Source: Drosophila miranda
Lineage: Eukaryota; Arthropoda; Insecta; Diptera; Drosophilidae
Assembly: GCF_003369915.1 (NCBI RefSeq)
Contig: NC_046673.1
Location: 10,834,001-10,898,000, forward strand
Direction of reading: 5' to 3'
Length of the DNA: 64,000 bases
A program made the position numbers and the translations under genes. Positions 50,616 to 63,377 of the stretch are shown piece after piece (positions within the stretch are counted from its first letter, which is position 1; each line of letters starts with the position of its first letter). The notes beneath the pieces are model-generated. The model was not told the origin of the DNA. It was given only the letters and a program-made list of their open reading frames with translations, and made no database searches.

Positions 50616-52668
50616 ATGAAATTTAATTTTGTGAAAACATCCGTTGCAATTTGTTGTCTTATATTTGTGCAAATCTATGGCATACAAGGTGATGGTGATG
50701 GCGATGGCCAGGACATGTCCGTCGCGAAGTCTGAGTGTGAAATGTTAACGATCCTTGATGCTTGATTCTTGCAGATGCCAGCGGTAAGCGAATCATTAGT
50801 AAGTATGAGCGCATCATGCAGATGTACCCCCAGCCGGACATGGGCAGCGAATCCTCGCAATGGCGATCCGCCGGCAAGGACATGCAGCATCCCTGCAAGC
50901 GGGAGTGCGTGGATCAGCAGCCAATGACCTGCTACTACTACCTGGTGGTCCACTACGACGACACGATGGCGGCGACCTGCAAGCGCCTCCTTCAGGTAGG
51001 CCTTCGCCCATTCATCCATCCGTTAATCAATCACTGGTCTATCCGCAGACCAAATATCGTTTCAAACTGGCCAATGGCAAGGAGTACATCGATAGCTCCA
51101 AGGTGGCCGCCAACGATGACTGCAAGTACGCCGACGGTCTGGATTCCAAGGTGATGGTCGTGAACGGCCGCCTGCCCGGGCATTCCATCGAGGTCTGCTA
51201 CGGGGACACCATCGTGGCGGATGTGATCAATAGCATGCACGAGACGACCACCATCCACTGGCATGGCATGCACCAGCGGCTCACCCCGTTCATGGACGGT
51301 GTACCGCATGTCACCCAGTATCCGATTGAGGCCGGACAGGCCTTCCGCTATCGCTTTCAGGTGGATCATGGCGGCACGAATTGGTGGCACAGCCACACCG
51401 AGCATCAGCGGGCCTTCGGGCTGGCGGGGCCACTGATTGTTCGGCAGCCAGCGAAGCTCAATCCCCATGCGCATCTTTACGACTTTGATCAGACGGAGCA
51501 CGTGATCATGATCCAGGACTGGGTGCACAACTTTGTGGAGAGCGTGGCGGAGAATATTTTGATCAATGGCCGGGGACGGAACATGAAAAAGGGCAGCAAG
51601 GTGAGGCCCACACTTTATGCCCACTTTCCGGTCATACGGGGCGGACGGTATCGCTTCCGTGTCATCTTCAATGGGGTGTCCAACTGCCCGATCAGCCTGA
51701 GCATCGACAACCACGATCTGGTGGTGATTGCCAGCGATGGCAATGACATCGAGCCCGTTGAGGTGCAGAAGATCATGTTCCACGGCGCGGAGAGATTCGA
51801 TTTTGTGCTGCACGCCAATCAGGAGGTGGCCAACTACTGGATCCGAATCAAGGGCTACAGCTTCTGTGCCAAGAATCAGCTGCATCAGGAGGCGGTGCTC
51901 CATTATCAAGATGCCGATCCCAAGGCCTTGGACACGCACACCCTGAGCTATGCCTACGATGCCCCCGGCATAATGCTGAACGAGCTGGGCGATGACACCG
52001 GCGGCAACAGTGCCCAGAGCATATCGCTGGCAACCCTCAATGCACAGCGTGCGGAGCCGGTGATGAAGCCGGCAGCGACATTCTACACCAGCATGAACGC
52101 CTTCCAGATAACCGGCGAGGGATTCCGCTTCCAAATGGACGACATCACCTTCAGCATGCCGAAGATGTCGCTGCTGCAGACCCGAAACCTGGGCATCGGG
52201 CAGTACTTCTGCAACAGCTCCCAGCAGGCGCACATGGGCTTCAACTGCAAGCAGCGACACTGCCAGTGCTCGAATGTCATCCAGGTGCCGGCGAACAAGA
52301 ATGTGGAGTTTGTTATTTCCAGCAAGTCGAACACACCGCATCCCGTCCACCTGCACGGCTACACGTTCCAAGTGGTAGGCATGGGAGTGCTCGGCGAGAC
52401 GAAGATTGGCCAGATCGAGGAGATCGATCGACTCAAGGCATTGCCGCGACGGGGACGCAGTGCACCGCTAAAGGATTCGGTGCAGGTGCCAGCCTTTGGC
52501 TACACCATTATACGCTTCTACAGCGACAGTCCCGGCTATTGGATGTTCCATTGTCACATTTCGCCGCACTCAGAGAGTGGTATGGCGGCCGTGGTGCGGG
52601 TCGGCGAGGATGTGCAGATGAAGATGTGTCCCGTCAGCAATTGCGGCCTGTGCAGCTCCGTCTCGTGA
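50616..52668 (+). CDS. Mco4: Multicopper oxidase (laccase-like), secreted
   Basis: Exons 50616-50688, 50775-50995 and 51049-52668 give 637 residues. A signal peptide (MKFNFVKTSVAICCLIFVQI and a few more) is encoded by exon 1. A Cys-rich insect-type segment follows (about 60-95, including CKRECVD), then three cupredoxin domains. Copper ligands are present in all expected places: HWHG at 168-171, HSH at 212-214, HPVHLHG from about 529 and HCHISPHSESGM from 599, with the type 1 Cys at 600. It is therefore predicted to be a catalytically competent extracellular oxidase of phenols or metals. Flies have four such genes: straw/Laccase2, MCO1, MCO3 and MCO4. I choose MCO4 because it is the X-linked one next to these neighbours, a synteny argument. 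Poly(A) signal at 52691-52696. Confidence 0.85.
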
Positions 52669-53022
52669 TCGAATTTCACACTGTATGCATAATAAAATAA
52701 TATTCTATGGATGGCGTTTCAAATTATTGACATTCGGGCGGGCTATTAGTCAGTGCTGAACAGCGGTGATTGGTTTCCAACAAAACTAATCCGCACTCCA
52801 CTCCCTAAAGCTTATCTCATACATATGTGATTGCATTAGATTACATTAAAACTAACCAGATATTATTATCACGTTTGTTAAATTTTCCCATTTCCAATTC
52901 AATTTTCTTCACATTACTCATCAGTGCTGCAAAATACCTGCAGTCGGCGCACATGTGATAGGTATAACTGTAACCAAGAGGGAAATGTCAACAAAAGAAC
53001 AATAATTAGATTTTTGTACAAA
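52669..53022. other. Spacer between the oxidase and the CUSTOS-like gene
   Basis: Oxidase 3' UTR with AATAAA at 52691, then about 300 bp of AT-rich sequence that must hold the promoter of the next gene. No exact core-promoter motif is seen. Confidence 0.45.
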
Positions 53023-53763
53023 ATGCTCGCTAAACATCAACCCAAAGCGGCAACTAATGACGCTGATAGTGACTCCGAAGACGATGACGCACAAATGCGT
53101 CAATTCATGGAAGCCGCCGATCACACACTGCTCACAAATGCCATGTTCCAGCGGGGGGCAGCAGCAACAGACTCAAAACCGGCGCCAGCAACTGTAGCCC
53201 AGGCGCCGCCTCCGCCTAAAAGCGAACGCCACTTGGACGAGCAGGGCGCTGCTGCTAGTGCTGGTGCAGCCAGCGATTTGCGTATCACCGAAGAAATGCA
53301 AACCCACATATGGGGAAAACTTAGCTCAATTATCCAAGATCAAATCGAGTTCTGTGAGCAGATACCCGCCGATGATCTACCGAAAGAGGAGCCCTGCCAC
53401 GACCAGGTGCGCCTCGTGTCCAATGCCGACTGCTACTTGAGCGCCGAGATAGTGGATACAGGACCCCCTGGACCACAGAAGAAGCCCACCATCAAGAGAC
53501 GCACTCTCAACGAGGACCGCTCACCCGCCGCAAAGGCTTTGGCTCTGGCTGCTGTGGCCATTAGTGGCGAGTCGATTATAGAGGGCAAGGACATGCTTTC
53601 GTGGGCCAAGTGCAAGCCACGACAGGGTAAACTCTTTGAGTACAAAGCGACCGATCAGCAGGGCCACAAGCTGCAGGCCCTTCATCCAGTCAACGAATTC
53701 ACGGAGCGCCGGCTCCAGAACAAGTGGAACGAATCAAAGATACGCCGGAAAAAGAAAAAATAA
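53023..53763 (+). CDS. Small acidic/basic nuclear-type protein, possibly CUSTOS-like
   Basis: A single-exon frame of 246 residues from the first in-frame ATG. The N-terminus has an acidic DADSDSEDDD run followed by QMRQFMEAADHTLLTNAMF. A linker rich in Ala, Pro and Lys leads to a helical block, RITEEMQTHIWGKLSSIIQ (about 87-105). The tail ends with KIRRKKKK, a likely nuclear localisation signal. The layout (acidic start, short helix after TEE/TPE, lysine-rich end) resembles vertebrate CUSTOS (C12orf43), a nuclear-envelope Wnt modulator. The similarity is weak and from memory. The gene ends 62 bp from the converging Spt7 gene. Confidence 0.75.
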   Translation: MLAKHQPKAATNDADSDSEDDDAQMRQFMEAADHTLLTNAMFQRGAAATDSKPAPATVAQAPPPPKSERHLDEQGAAASAGAASDLRITEEMQTHIWGKLSSIIQDQIEFCEQIPADDLPKEEPCHDQVRLVSNADCYLSAEIVDTGPPGPQKKPTIKRRTLNEDRSPAAKALALAAVAISGESIIEGKDMLSWAKCKPRQGKLFEYKATDQQGHKLQALHPVNEFTERRLQNKWNESKIRRKKKK

Positions 53764-53825
53764 AAGCGCTGCTCGATAATAGATAAGTGAGAAAAGTTTT
53801 TATTCTGATTGTTTTTTGATTGTTA

Positions 53826-55069
53826 CTACGAGTCGAAGTTCGTTTGGAAGCCGGCACTGCTGCTGCTGCCATTGCCAGTGCTGCCGTTGCCATTGCTGGC
53901 ATTCCCAGTCCCCAGGCTACTGGAGCTGGGAACATTCGAGGATGAGGTAGAGACTTGGCAGTCGAGCAGGCCGTACAGCATCTGCTGCTGGGAGACATTA
54001 CCAATGGTCATAGTGGAGAGGCCGCCGCTGCTAGAGCCTCCGAGATCCTGCATCATATCGCCCACAATGTTGCCCATGCTCTGGTTGCTGCCCGTGGTGC
54101 TGTTGTCGAGTATGTTGAGGAAGTCGTTGCTATTGAACTCCTGCTGCCGCTGCATGCTGCTCTGGCTCTCCTTCATTAGCTGGTCGTAGTCCTGCAGGAC
54201 ACTGTTGAACTCCCCGATCTCGACGCGATTCCTCGTGATCACCTTGTGCTTGTAGTAGTTGTGCACCTGCGTCAGCGATATCCCCGTCAGCGCCGAGTGC
54301 GCACGCTCGAGCGGCAGCAGCTGCAGCTCCGTCGATTTCCGTGTCTTGGGATCGACATCGTAGCAGGCGCGATACTCGCAGATGAAGCTGCGCAGGAACT
54401 CCTCGCTGGCATCGGTCAGCAACTGGATGGCCGACTCCGAGCAGTCGGTGAAGCCGGCAAGGCGCAACATTCCACACATGACCTTGCGCAAGGCTTGGCG
54501 GCAGGTGTTGCTCGATATCTCCGGATAGTGCTGGGGATCGCCACGCGAGTACGATGTGTCCGCGGTGGGGATGAACCAGATGGGCTTCTGAAACTTTTGC
54601 TCCCCGACTAGGTCGGCAGCGTTTTCTGGCGGAAAGTCCACCTCAGGTATCATTTGACATGGATTGAGCAGGTAATTGGAAGATCCCTATAAGGAAGCAA
54701 GCAATCAATCTTAGATCTGGGCATCTGGCAGAACCGATCCGATCCTGGCGATACTGGATACATACGTTTTTGTTGGAGTAAGTGTCGATGAGGGACTGCA
54801 GCACCTCCGTTTGTTTCATCACCTCGATGGTCTGGGTGACAAGGGAACTCTTCAGCTCCACTATATGCCTGGAAAATGATAAAGCAATTATCAAAAGAGT
54901 TCCCCTCTGTGGAATGTATTTCTTACTCGTTCTCCTCCGGTTCAAGCTCACCGCGCTGGCGTATCTCCTCCAGCATGAGCTTCTTGGCATATATGGGCAC
55001 CAGCTTGTCGGAGAGGTCCTCGGGGTCCTCATCGTCCTCGGGCAAGGCGCCCCAGTGCTCCACTTGCAT
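53826..55069 (-). CDS. Spt7: Spt7/STAF65-gamma (SUPT7L), SAGA subunit
   Basis: Exons 55069-54927, 54868-54766 and 54686-53826 give 368 residues. A bromodomain-associated histone fold spans about 141-215 (RQALRKVMCGMLRLAG, ESAIQLLTDASEEFLRSF). It is followed by a conserved helical extension and a Ser/Gly/Asn-rich tail. In SAGA, Spt7-type proteins pair through this fold with Taf10 or Taf10b and anchor the histone acetyltransferase complex. Animal forms, like this one, lack the bromodomain of yeast Spt7. The start MQVEHWGALPEDDEDPEDLS is preceded by the divergent RNF121 promoter. A minus-strand AATAAA (complement of 53799-53804) lies only about 22 bases past the stop, giving a very short 3' UTR and tight packing against the convergent gene. 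Confidence 0.88.
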
Positions 55070-55499
55070 GGCTTCCTTTCGTTAATGCGCCACGAAAATA
55101 ATTCCTAAAAAATAAACAAACAACGCTGGCAGTGTTGGCTAACGGCACTGATTCTGTAGTATGGCAACGCCAGCATATATTAGAACACGTATAATTAGCC
55201 CGACATATATAAAACTAATCACAGCAATGAGCTCAAATAGTTTCCTTTACGGCTGAGTAAGTTTCTGTAATTTTCTTGCAATGATTTTTATATGCCAATT
55301 TTTTCCGTCAGGGGTCATACGAAATGGCAACGCCGTGACTTGTGGACACGCACACAAATACATTATCAAATTATTTGTTTTCCTTTCAAGAATCCGAAAA
55401 TTTAGTTTAAAAAACATCGCCAAGATACTGTTGCAACGCAGGCGACGGTTTAGATTGTCAGGACCTGGAGCGGTAGGATACAGCAGAACCAACAACGAC
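55070..55499. promoter_or_regulatory. Shared promoter region of Spt7 and the RNF121 ortholog
   Basis: A 430 bp spacer between divergent start codons. It contains two elements of the CAACGC/GGCAACGCC type (near 55122, 55163 and 55327) and a CACTG on the Spt7 side. No DRE, TATA box or Motif 1 is seen. Transcription starts are not located. Confidence 0.5.
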
Positions 55500-56837
<1,338 letters not shown>

Positions 56838-58191
56838 GTCAAGCCAGCATGCGGCAGCACCCTTTCATGGTAGCGTAGCCCTTTGCCTCAGCGTTTCGCA
56901 GCGTCTAGTCAAGCAGCACACACCCGCAGACACCACAGATTAAGGATCCCAAAACCAACACCAACACCAAAAGCAAAAACACAGAGACCAATTCTAAGGG
57001 GGGAGCACAGGTGGCCCGCTCCTGCCCATTCATTCCCCATAAGCACACTGCACCGCAAAAACACACACACGCCCCATAGGGAATTATTTTGCTTTTTGTA
57101 ACATTCGGACGGAAGGCTGGACATCCGGATGTCGTTCACAAACAGATACAGATACAGACACCTGTACGTTGCATCTCTGTCGTAGCGTCGTACATCGTTT
57201 CCATTATGCAGTGTTTTAAAATGTAAAAGTTATTGCAATTTTAGATATATACGAGATATATATATATATTATATACTTAGCCTGTATGCATCATCTGTGT
57301 ACATATGTGTGTCCGTATGGTTTAATATTAGTATGTCTTTGTTTGTTTTTGTTTCCGTTTCCGTTTGTTTGATGGAACCACTGGAAGCTGGACCTTGGAT
57401 ACGAGATACGAGATTTATGTACCAAAAATATTGAGATCTAAAAACCAACAATAGTGTTGTCTCTTTCACAAGAAAGTGGGCTTAAATAGATGGGTGGGAA
57501 AGAGGGGAAATATTGAGATTAAATTGCATTTAGTCGAACAAAACAAAAGACCTTTGTCGGCGTGTCTCCAAGTCGAGCAGCCACGTCCCTTGTCATGCAC
57601 ACGACATGTCTTTTGTTTTCGTTCTCGATCATTCTCTTTGGGTCTTTTCGCTTTTGCGCTTGTGGCTGTCGTCAAAGAATAAGTCTCGGAAATTGGTCCG
57701 AACGAATGTGTGGAAAAGAGAGGAAATATGATGCTCTGAATATAGAGAGTTGTCTCTTTCCCCCAGCATTGGTCCGAACATTTGAGTGGGAAAGAGAGCC
57801 GACAGCCAAGAATGGGATTTAAAATCTTTCAAAATAACAATTTTCTCTCTTTATTTGTATATATAGAGTTTTATAATTCTTTTGGGGGCAACAACAATAA
57901 CAAAAAAGGAAAACGAAATAGTGTTTGAATTGCTTACAGTTTAAAAGGGGATGGAAGGATACAAGCTGCTGAAAAATGGGTAGGAAAGCCCTCTTTCTCT
58001 CTCTCTCTGTCGCGCAAGGGCAAGAAATTGAGGAACAGACAGACAGGCTTCTTTTCTAGACTTCCAGAGTCGCAAACCGAACAAACAAACGAACGATCTA
58101 AAGTACCAGATACATATGCTGTGTATGTATATCTAGATTTAAAAACACACATATATATCATTGTATTGCATGTACTATATTGTGGTTTCTT
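56838..58191. other. Convergent 3' region between RNF121 and Ucp4A
   Basis: Probably the 3' UTRs of both genes. A minus-strand AATAAA (complement of 57850-57855) would end Ucp4A about 340 bases past its stop. A TATATA run lies near 57245-57275 and a CCGTTTC repeat near 57350. Nothing coding is recognised. Confidence 0.5.
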
Positions 58192-60147
58192 TTAGTAGAC
58201 AGAAGCTCCAATCATTTTGCGTATCTGCTCGAAGGATAGCCAAAAAGTGAGCGACCAGGGCGCCATCCTTATCCAGCAGGGCAGAAATCCCTTGTACAGA
58301 GCTGGAAATCCCTCTTTGGCCACCGTTTGTCGCAGACAATCCACAGACCCACGATAGAGCAGCCCGCTGAAAGACAAGCCATTAAAGATCTCCGATTCCT
58401 CGCATACTCGAGTGGGATACTTACTTTCCCTTGTTGTCTGTCGGCTGATTCATGATGCGCGTCTTTACCACATCAGCGGGTGTGCCCATAATGGCTGCCA
58501 CAAAGCCCGCACACACAGATGCCAGCACATGGACGGTGTGACAGTCGGGCATGTGCAGTCGATCCATAATCAGATGCTTGATCGTATCGTAGGTGGTCAG
58601 ATCGCCCAGATTGACCAGAGCGGCCCGCTGTACATTCGGTATGCTGCCCTTCCACAGGCCCTTGACGCCGCCACGTTGGACAATTCTGCGGAACGCATGA
58701 CCAGCGCTGTGGACGCGCGGTGGTTCACCCATCAGACGGCGACGTCCCTCCATTTGGATCTGAACCTTGACTAGATCGGCGGGCGAGGCGAGCCATTGTG
58801 CAACGGCGCCGGCTGTGACTCCGCATAAGGCAGACTTCCATATGGGCAAGGCCTGGCTACCGTTCCGTGTGAACTCTTTGCGCATCAGATCGTAGCTGCA
58901 GATACGTACGCCGCTGCAGGATAGGGATACGGATATGGATACAGAGGCGTATTAAATCAATGCAACTGGAGCCAGGAGGCTGCTGCTAGCAGAGTAGTCA
59001 GAGGATGCCACAGGCAATGTTGATGTGTGTGGATATACAATGAGAACTCTTTTAGTGTTTAACTATTTGTTTTTTTTTTTATTTGGTTTGTTTGTTTGCC
59101 CACCTATAGACGACGTGTCTGTAGAGCGCCGGTGTCACGCCCTGCCACAATTTGAGGGCGCCCTCCTCGCGTGCAATGCCTAAGGCGGTGGCCACCATGC
59201 CGCGGTATTGCATCTGGTTGGTAAATTGATTGGTAGGTAATTGATTGGGTTTTCGGTTTGTATATAGTATAGAGAGATTTTTGCTGTAGTATTTGTATAT
59301 ATTCAACATCGCCGTATATACATAGTACATTGAAACACGCACGCACACACGTACACAGAATAGTATGATGGAAACAGGGGGGCGTAGGATAGGGATCGGG
59401 ATAGGGGGAATGAGTGAAACATACAAGTGGGGAGAAAGGGGACCGGGCCCCCAAACCCCGGGGTATATTAAATGGATTATCAAAATACTACTCTATCGTC
59501 TTTCGTTTATGGGAATTTTTTCGGGAATCTTATCTCAGCTACAGATACAGATTAGTGGACAGTCGATTAATCAGTAGATAGAAGCAGCCACAGTGTTAAT
59601 ATATATACATACATATATATGAGTGTGTATGTGTGTGAGTGAGGATTAGGGGAAAGGCAGGCACAACAGTGGATGGGAGGATAAACCAAAGCCAGAGACG
59701 GTGACAGCGACAGCCATAGAGAGCCACAATATACAAATAACTGAACAGAGAGCACATCAAAACCAAGAGCAACCAAAAGGCAAGCATACCACATACGAAA
59801 CGAACGTTCGTTCAACTCAAAAGGTTCTTACTCACATTGCCCTTGGCCCCCGGAAGAGTAGTAGTGCTGCCGCTGGTGGTGATGGCTGTGGCTGCTGTCG
59901 CCTCTCCTTGTATCTGCAGCCGCGTCTTGGTTAGGTCCAAGGGATATGTGGCCAGCTCGGCCACAGAGGCAGCCACCACAGAGACAATGTAGGTGCAGGC
60001 AAAAGAATCGGCATAGTCGTACTTCACGGGTCGCAGCTGATGCCGTCCACTGGAGGAGCCTTGAGTGGCAGTCGTTGAGGATTCATCGCTGGCACTGGCA
60101 CTGGGATGCTGCGATTGGGCTGTGTCTGTGGCTGCGGCCGAGGTCAT
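58192..60147 (-). CDS. Ucp4A: UCP4-type mitochondrial carrier
   Basis: Exons 60147-59836, 59213-59104, 58913-58425 and 58366-58192 give 361 residues. This is a solute carrier 25 family protein of the inner mitochondrial membrane. Its three repeats carry the signature P-x-[DE]-x-x-[KR] motifs: PLDLTK (69-74), PADLVK and PADVVK. The matrix-side GLWKG and ALYKGF segments and the final WLSFEQIR match UCP4/BMCP proteins, whose fly member Ucp4A I recall on the X in this neighbourhood. The first 40 residues are a Ser/Thr-rich extension before the carrier fold. After repeat 1 a Thr/Ser/Ala-rich linker (82-100) precedes the first splice site. I chose the ATG at 60147; an upstream frame extends it without another ATG. 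It is divergent from the RFC gene. Confidence 0.9.
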
Positions 60148-61059
60148 GGCTTCAATCGGCGAGGAACTGCAACTGAAGTAACTCAAAAATAAAACAACCC
60201 ACGTAGCAATCTCCGAATACTCACACGAGTCTCAGATGGCAATGGCAATGGCAAATGCCTTTCTTTCAAGGCTATTTATTAACGCTAGTCTCAGGGTCGC
60301 GTGACCTGTTGATGGCTCTGCTGCCTCTGGTGGCCGTTCAACTTTCGCGCAGCTGCTGCTGTGTTGGGCGTCCAGGAGATGATTTTGCGATGCCTTTGTT
60401 TGTTGTCCAATTGCTTCCGTACGGATTTTACATAATAACAACGACAATAGCACGGCAGCGGCGGCAGCAACAGCAGCAGCAGCAGCGGCAGCGTTTTGGC
60501 AACGATGTCAAATGGTGTGACAAAAAGAAGAAAAAAGGGAACAACAAAAATCAAATCGAATCGTAATCGGCTTGTCCCTTCCCGCTCTATAACCACTCGG
60601 AGGCACGTCTTATCATGTTAGTTTGTACAGCTGACGACGCTACTGCTCTATTTATATCCTTTGGAATATATATTCTGTGAGTGCTGCACTTATCAATTGT
60701 AATACGAGGGGATGGCGAGGGGCGAGAAGAGGAGCATCCAATACAACAAAAAAACACAAGATGCAGTGGCGGCGCGACAACAAAAATAAGCAGGTGCTGC
60801 CACCCTTTCGGATTTTTCAATCGATAGCTATCGTCTTACGACGCGCCAAAACAAAATCGGCTTTTCGTCTTCATGGTATATTGGGAAAAAGGGGTGGGTT
60901 CTACCCTGCATGAGATTGCTCTTCTGGGCGGTTTTGCTTGTAGTCCATACCCTCTTTTTCCTCCCATTATGCTAGCAAATGTGCAAAATTTGCATCCAAA
61001 TTTCGGAATATAAGAAAACAAACGCTGCCTTGAACTTTATTGTGATTGATCATCTCAAG
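60148..61059. promoter_or_regulatory. Divergent Ucp4A-RFC promoter region with DRE-like palindrome
   Basis: A 900 bp spacer. AATCGATAGCTATCG at 60819-60833 contains a 7-of-8 DRE match and forms an inverted repeat around AGCT. DRE and DREF drive fly DNA replication genes such as PCNA, so a link to the RFC-type gene 230 bp downstream is plausible. A CAG/GGC trinucleotide tract lies at about 60450-60500. No exon recognised. Confidence 0.5.
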
Positions 61060-62244
61060 ATGCAGGCATTTTTGAAGACTGGAAAATCTGGCGCAAGCAG
61101 CGGGTCGGACAAACCTCAAGGCGGTACCGTAGAACGTCGCAAGCCACCGGCTCCATGGGTGGAGAAATAGTAGGTCCCATCGAATCGAATGGGGAAATCA
61201 GATTTGATGCTTATTTGTTGTTAATTTCAGCCGCCCCAGAAGCGTTGATGATGTGGTGGAGCAATCGGAGGTGGTGGCCGTGCTCCGGAAGTGTGTGGAG
61301 GGTGCCGATCTGCCCAATATGCTGCTCTACGGTCCACCCGGCACGGGAAAAACGAGCACCATCCTGGCAGCAGCACGCCAGATCTTTGGCGACATGTATA
61401 AGGATCGCATACTCGAGCTGAATGCCTCCGATGAGCGTGGCATCAATGTGGTGCGCACCAAAATCAAGAACTTCTCCCAACTGTCGGCCAGCCATGTACG
61501 TCCCGATGGCCGCCCAGTGCCACCATTCAAGATCATCATCCTGGACGAGGCAGACTCGATGACGCATGCCGCTCAGTCGGCGCTGCGTCGGACCATGGAG
61601 AAGGAGAGCAGCAGCACACGCTTCTGCCTCATTTGCAACTATGTGTCGCGCATCATTGTGCCCATCACGTCGCGCTGCTCCAAGTTTCGCTTTAAGCCGC
61701 TCGGCGAGGAAAAGATCATTGCCCGGCTGCAGCACATTTGCGAGCTGGAGAGCGTCAAAATCGATCCGGATGCGTACAAGACAATTGTCAAGATATCCGG
61801 CGGCGATCTGCGTCGCGCTATAACCACTCTTCAGTCATGCTTCCGTCTCCAAGGTTCAGAGCACACCATAAACACCGCCGATCTGTTCGAAATGTCCGGC
61901 GTCATACCGGACTACTTGCTGGATGATTTTATGGACGTCTGCCGCTCGGGGAATTATGAGCGTCTCGAGCAGTTTGTACGCGACATTGGCTATTCGGCGT
62001 ACAGTGTAGGCCAGATGATGGAACAATTGGTGGAGTTTATAGTGCATCATCCGAACCTCACCGATCCGCAGAAGGCAAAGATCTGCGAGAAGCTGGGCGT
62101 AAGTATTGGGGGAGTTTTAGCCCGAGCGATGGCTTTACTTAGCTCTCTTCTTTGCAGGAATGCTGCTATCGTCTGCAAGATGGCGGCTCCGAGTACTTGC
62201 AGATTATGGATCTTGGCTGCTGCATCATTCTAGCCCTGAAATGA
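61060..62244 (+). CDS. CG8142: Replication factor C subunit, RFC4 type
   Basis: Exons 61060-61169, 61231-62098 and 62158-62244 give 354 residues. The start MQAFLKTGKS matches human RFC4 (MQAFLKG). It is an AAA+ clamp-loader ATPase: Walker A GPPGTGKT (71-78), Walker B LDEADS (141-146), the arginine-finger SRC motif (184-186) and the RFC box regions, including NASDERG and YVSRI. RFC loads PCNA on primer ends at replication forks. The C-terminal collar domain is present, and a short third exon ends in the ILALK tail. The name CG8142 (also called RfC37) is from memory, based on X location and similarity to RFC4 rather than RFC2/3/5. AATAAA is at 62495-62500. Confidence 0.88.
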
Positions 62245-62530
62245 ACATCATACATACCACACCCCATACACTACAAACATATTTATAGACCCAGGGAGAT
62301 CAGGTAGTTGAATTTTATTGAATCGTTTGTTCTTGTCTTGGGTATTCTAGTTTGTGTGGAAGACGTCTCCTATATGTCCTATACGTCTTCCCCTCATGCG
62401 AATGCCCAAGAAAACAAAAAAAGATTCAAACAAATGCAACTAACTGAAAAGACACAATCGAAACAATGCTTTTTTTACTACGGAAGATGTTGAAAATAAA
62501 CTTTAATAATTAATTTGTATTTTTGTTCAA
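62245..62530. other. Overlapping convergent 3' UTRs
   Basis: The plus-strand AATAAA (62495-62500) lies to the right of the minus-strand AATAAA (complement of 62314-62319). If both are used, the RFC and e(y)1 transcripts overlap by roughly 180-200 bases. No coding sequence. Confidence 0.55.
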
Positions 62531-63377
62531 TCAGTTCGCGACAAATTCGAACTCCTCCTCTTCGCGTTCCCGCTTTACGGCCGAGCTGACGCCTGGGGCA
62601 CTGGCACTGGTGCTCGGAATGCTGCCCACGGCCACCGCATCGCTGTCCACCTCCATTTTCATGTCGCCACCGGTACTGGTGTCCGTCTTAGTGTTTGCAT
62701 TCCCGGGGACATTCTTCGTTGTGGTTGTGAATTTGATGACGGGCTTAGGTATGGTTACCACCTGCTGTTTTGCCACCACAGAGTGGGCACGCTTCGGCCC
62801 ATTGGCACTGGCCACGGGCTTTATGACGGTTTTCAATGCGCGCGCCTCCAGTGCCGATTTGGGCATCTTCTTGGCTTGATTTGTGGCCCGCAGCTTGTAG
62901 TTGACACCGGTGAGGCAGTAACGGTCTGGGGGCAGACGCAAGCCGCAGTGCGGCTTAATCGGTGGCAGTGGCATGCTATTCCGTATCTCAGCTACCTTTG
63001 ACAGGGTATGACGCGGCAGTGGACCGGTAAAACTCTTGTCCAGCGCCATATCCGTGGCCAGGCGGACATCCTCGAGATCGATGGTCTTCTTGCGTGCATG
63101 ATTCGCATACACCTTGGCATCGTCCAATATGCAGGTCACATATCCTACAAAAAATGTTCTTTAGTCAGTATTTATATTGTACTCTCGCGTTTTAAGGCAG
63201 CGTTAGTTGCACTTATTGGCGGCACTTACGGAAGGTGAATTCCAGCAATTGGTTTACCACGCGCGGCTCATATTCCTGGACATTCAGCTCCTTCAGTATG
63301 GACATTATCACCTGTGCATCTTTCGGAACATGCTTGATCTGAGCATTTATCTTGGCCTTTTCTGCTTTTTCGGCCAT
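62531..63377 (-). CDS. e(y)1: TAF9 (enhancer of yellow 1), TFIID and SAGA subunit
   Basis: Exons 63377-63230 and 63144-62531 give 253 residues. The N-terminal histone fold (about 12-85) includes KHVPKDAQVIMSILKELNV, YEPRVVNQLLEFTFRYV and DDAKVYANHARKK. The YCLTGVNYKL segment (about 130) matches the conserved TAF9 region. The C-terminal half is Thr/Ser/Lys-rich and ends in an acidic EREEEEFEFVAN. TAF9 pairs with TAF6 in TFIID and SAGA. The single 85 bp intron is phase 1. With Spt7 8 kb away, two subunits of the same coactivator are close, but nothing shows that this spacing matters. Confidence 0.93.

Noticed and set aside
51031-52371. A 446-codon minus-strand frame opposite the oxidase
   Set aside because: Shadow of the multicopper oxidase exon, whose copper ligand motifs are unambiguous.
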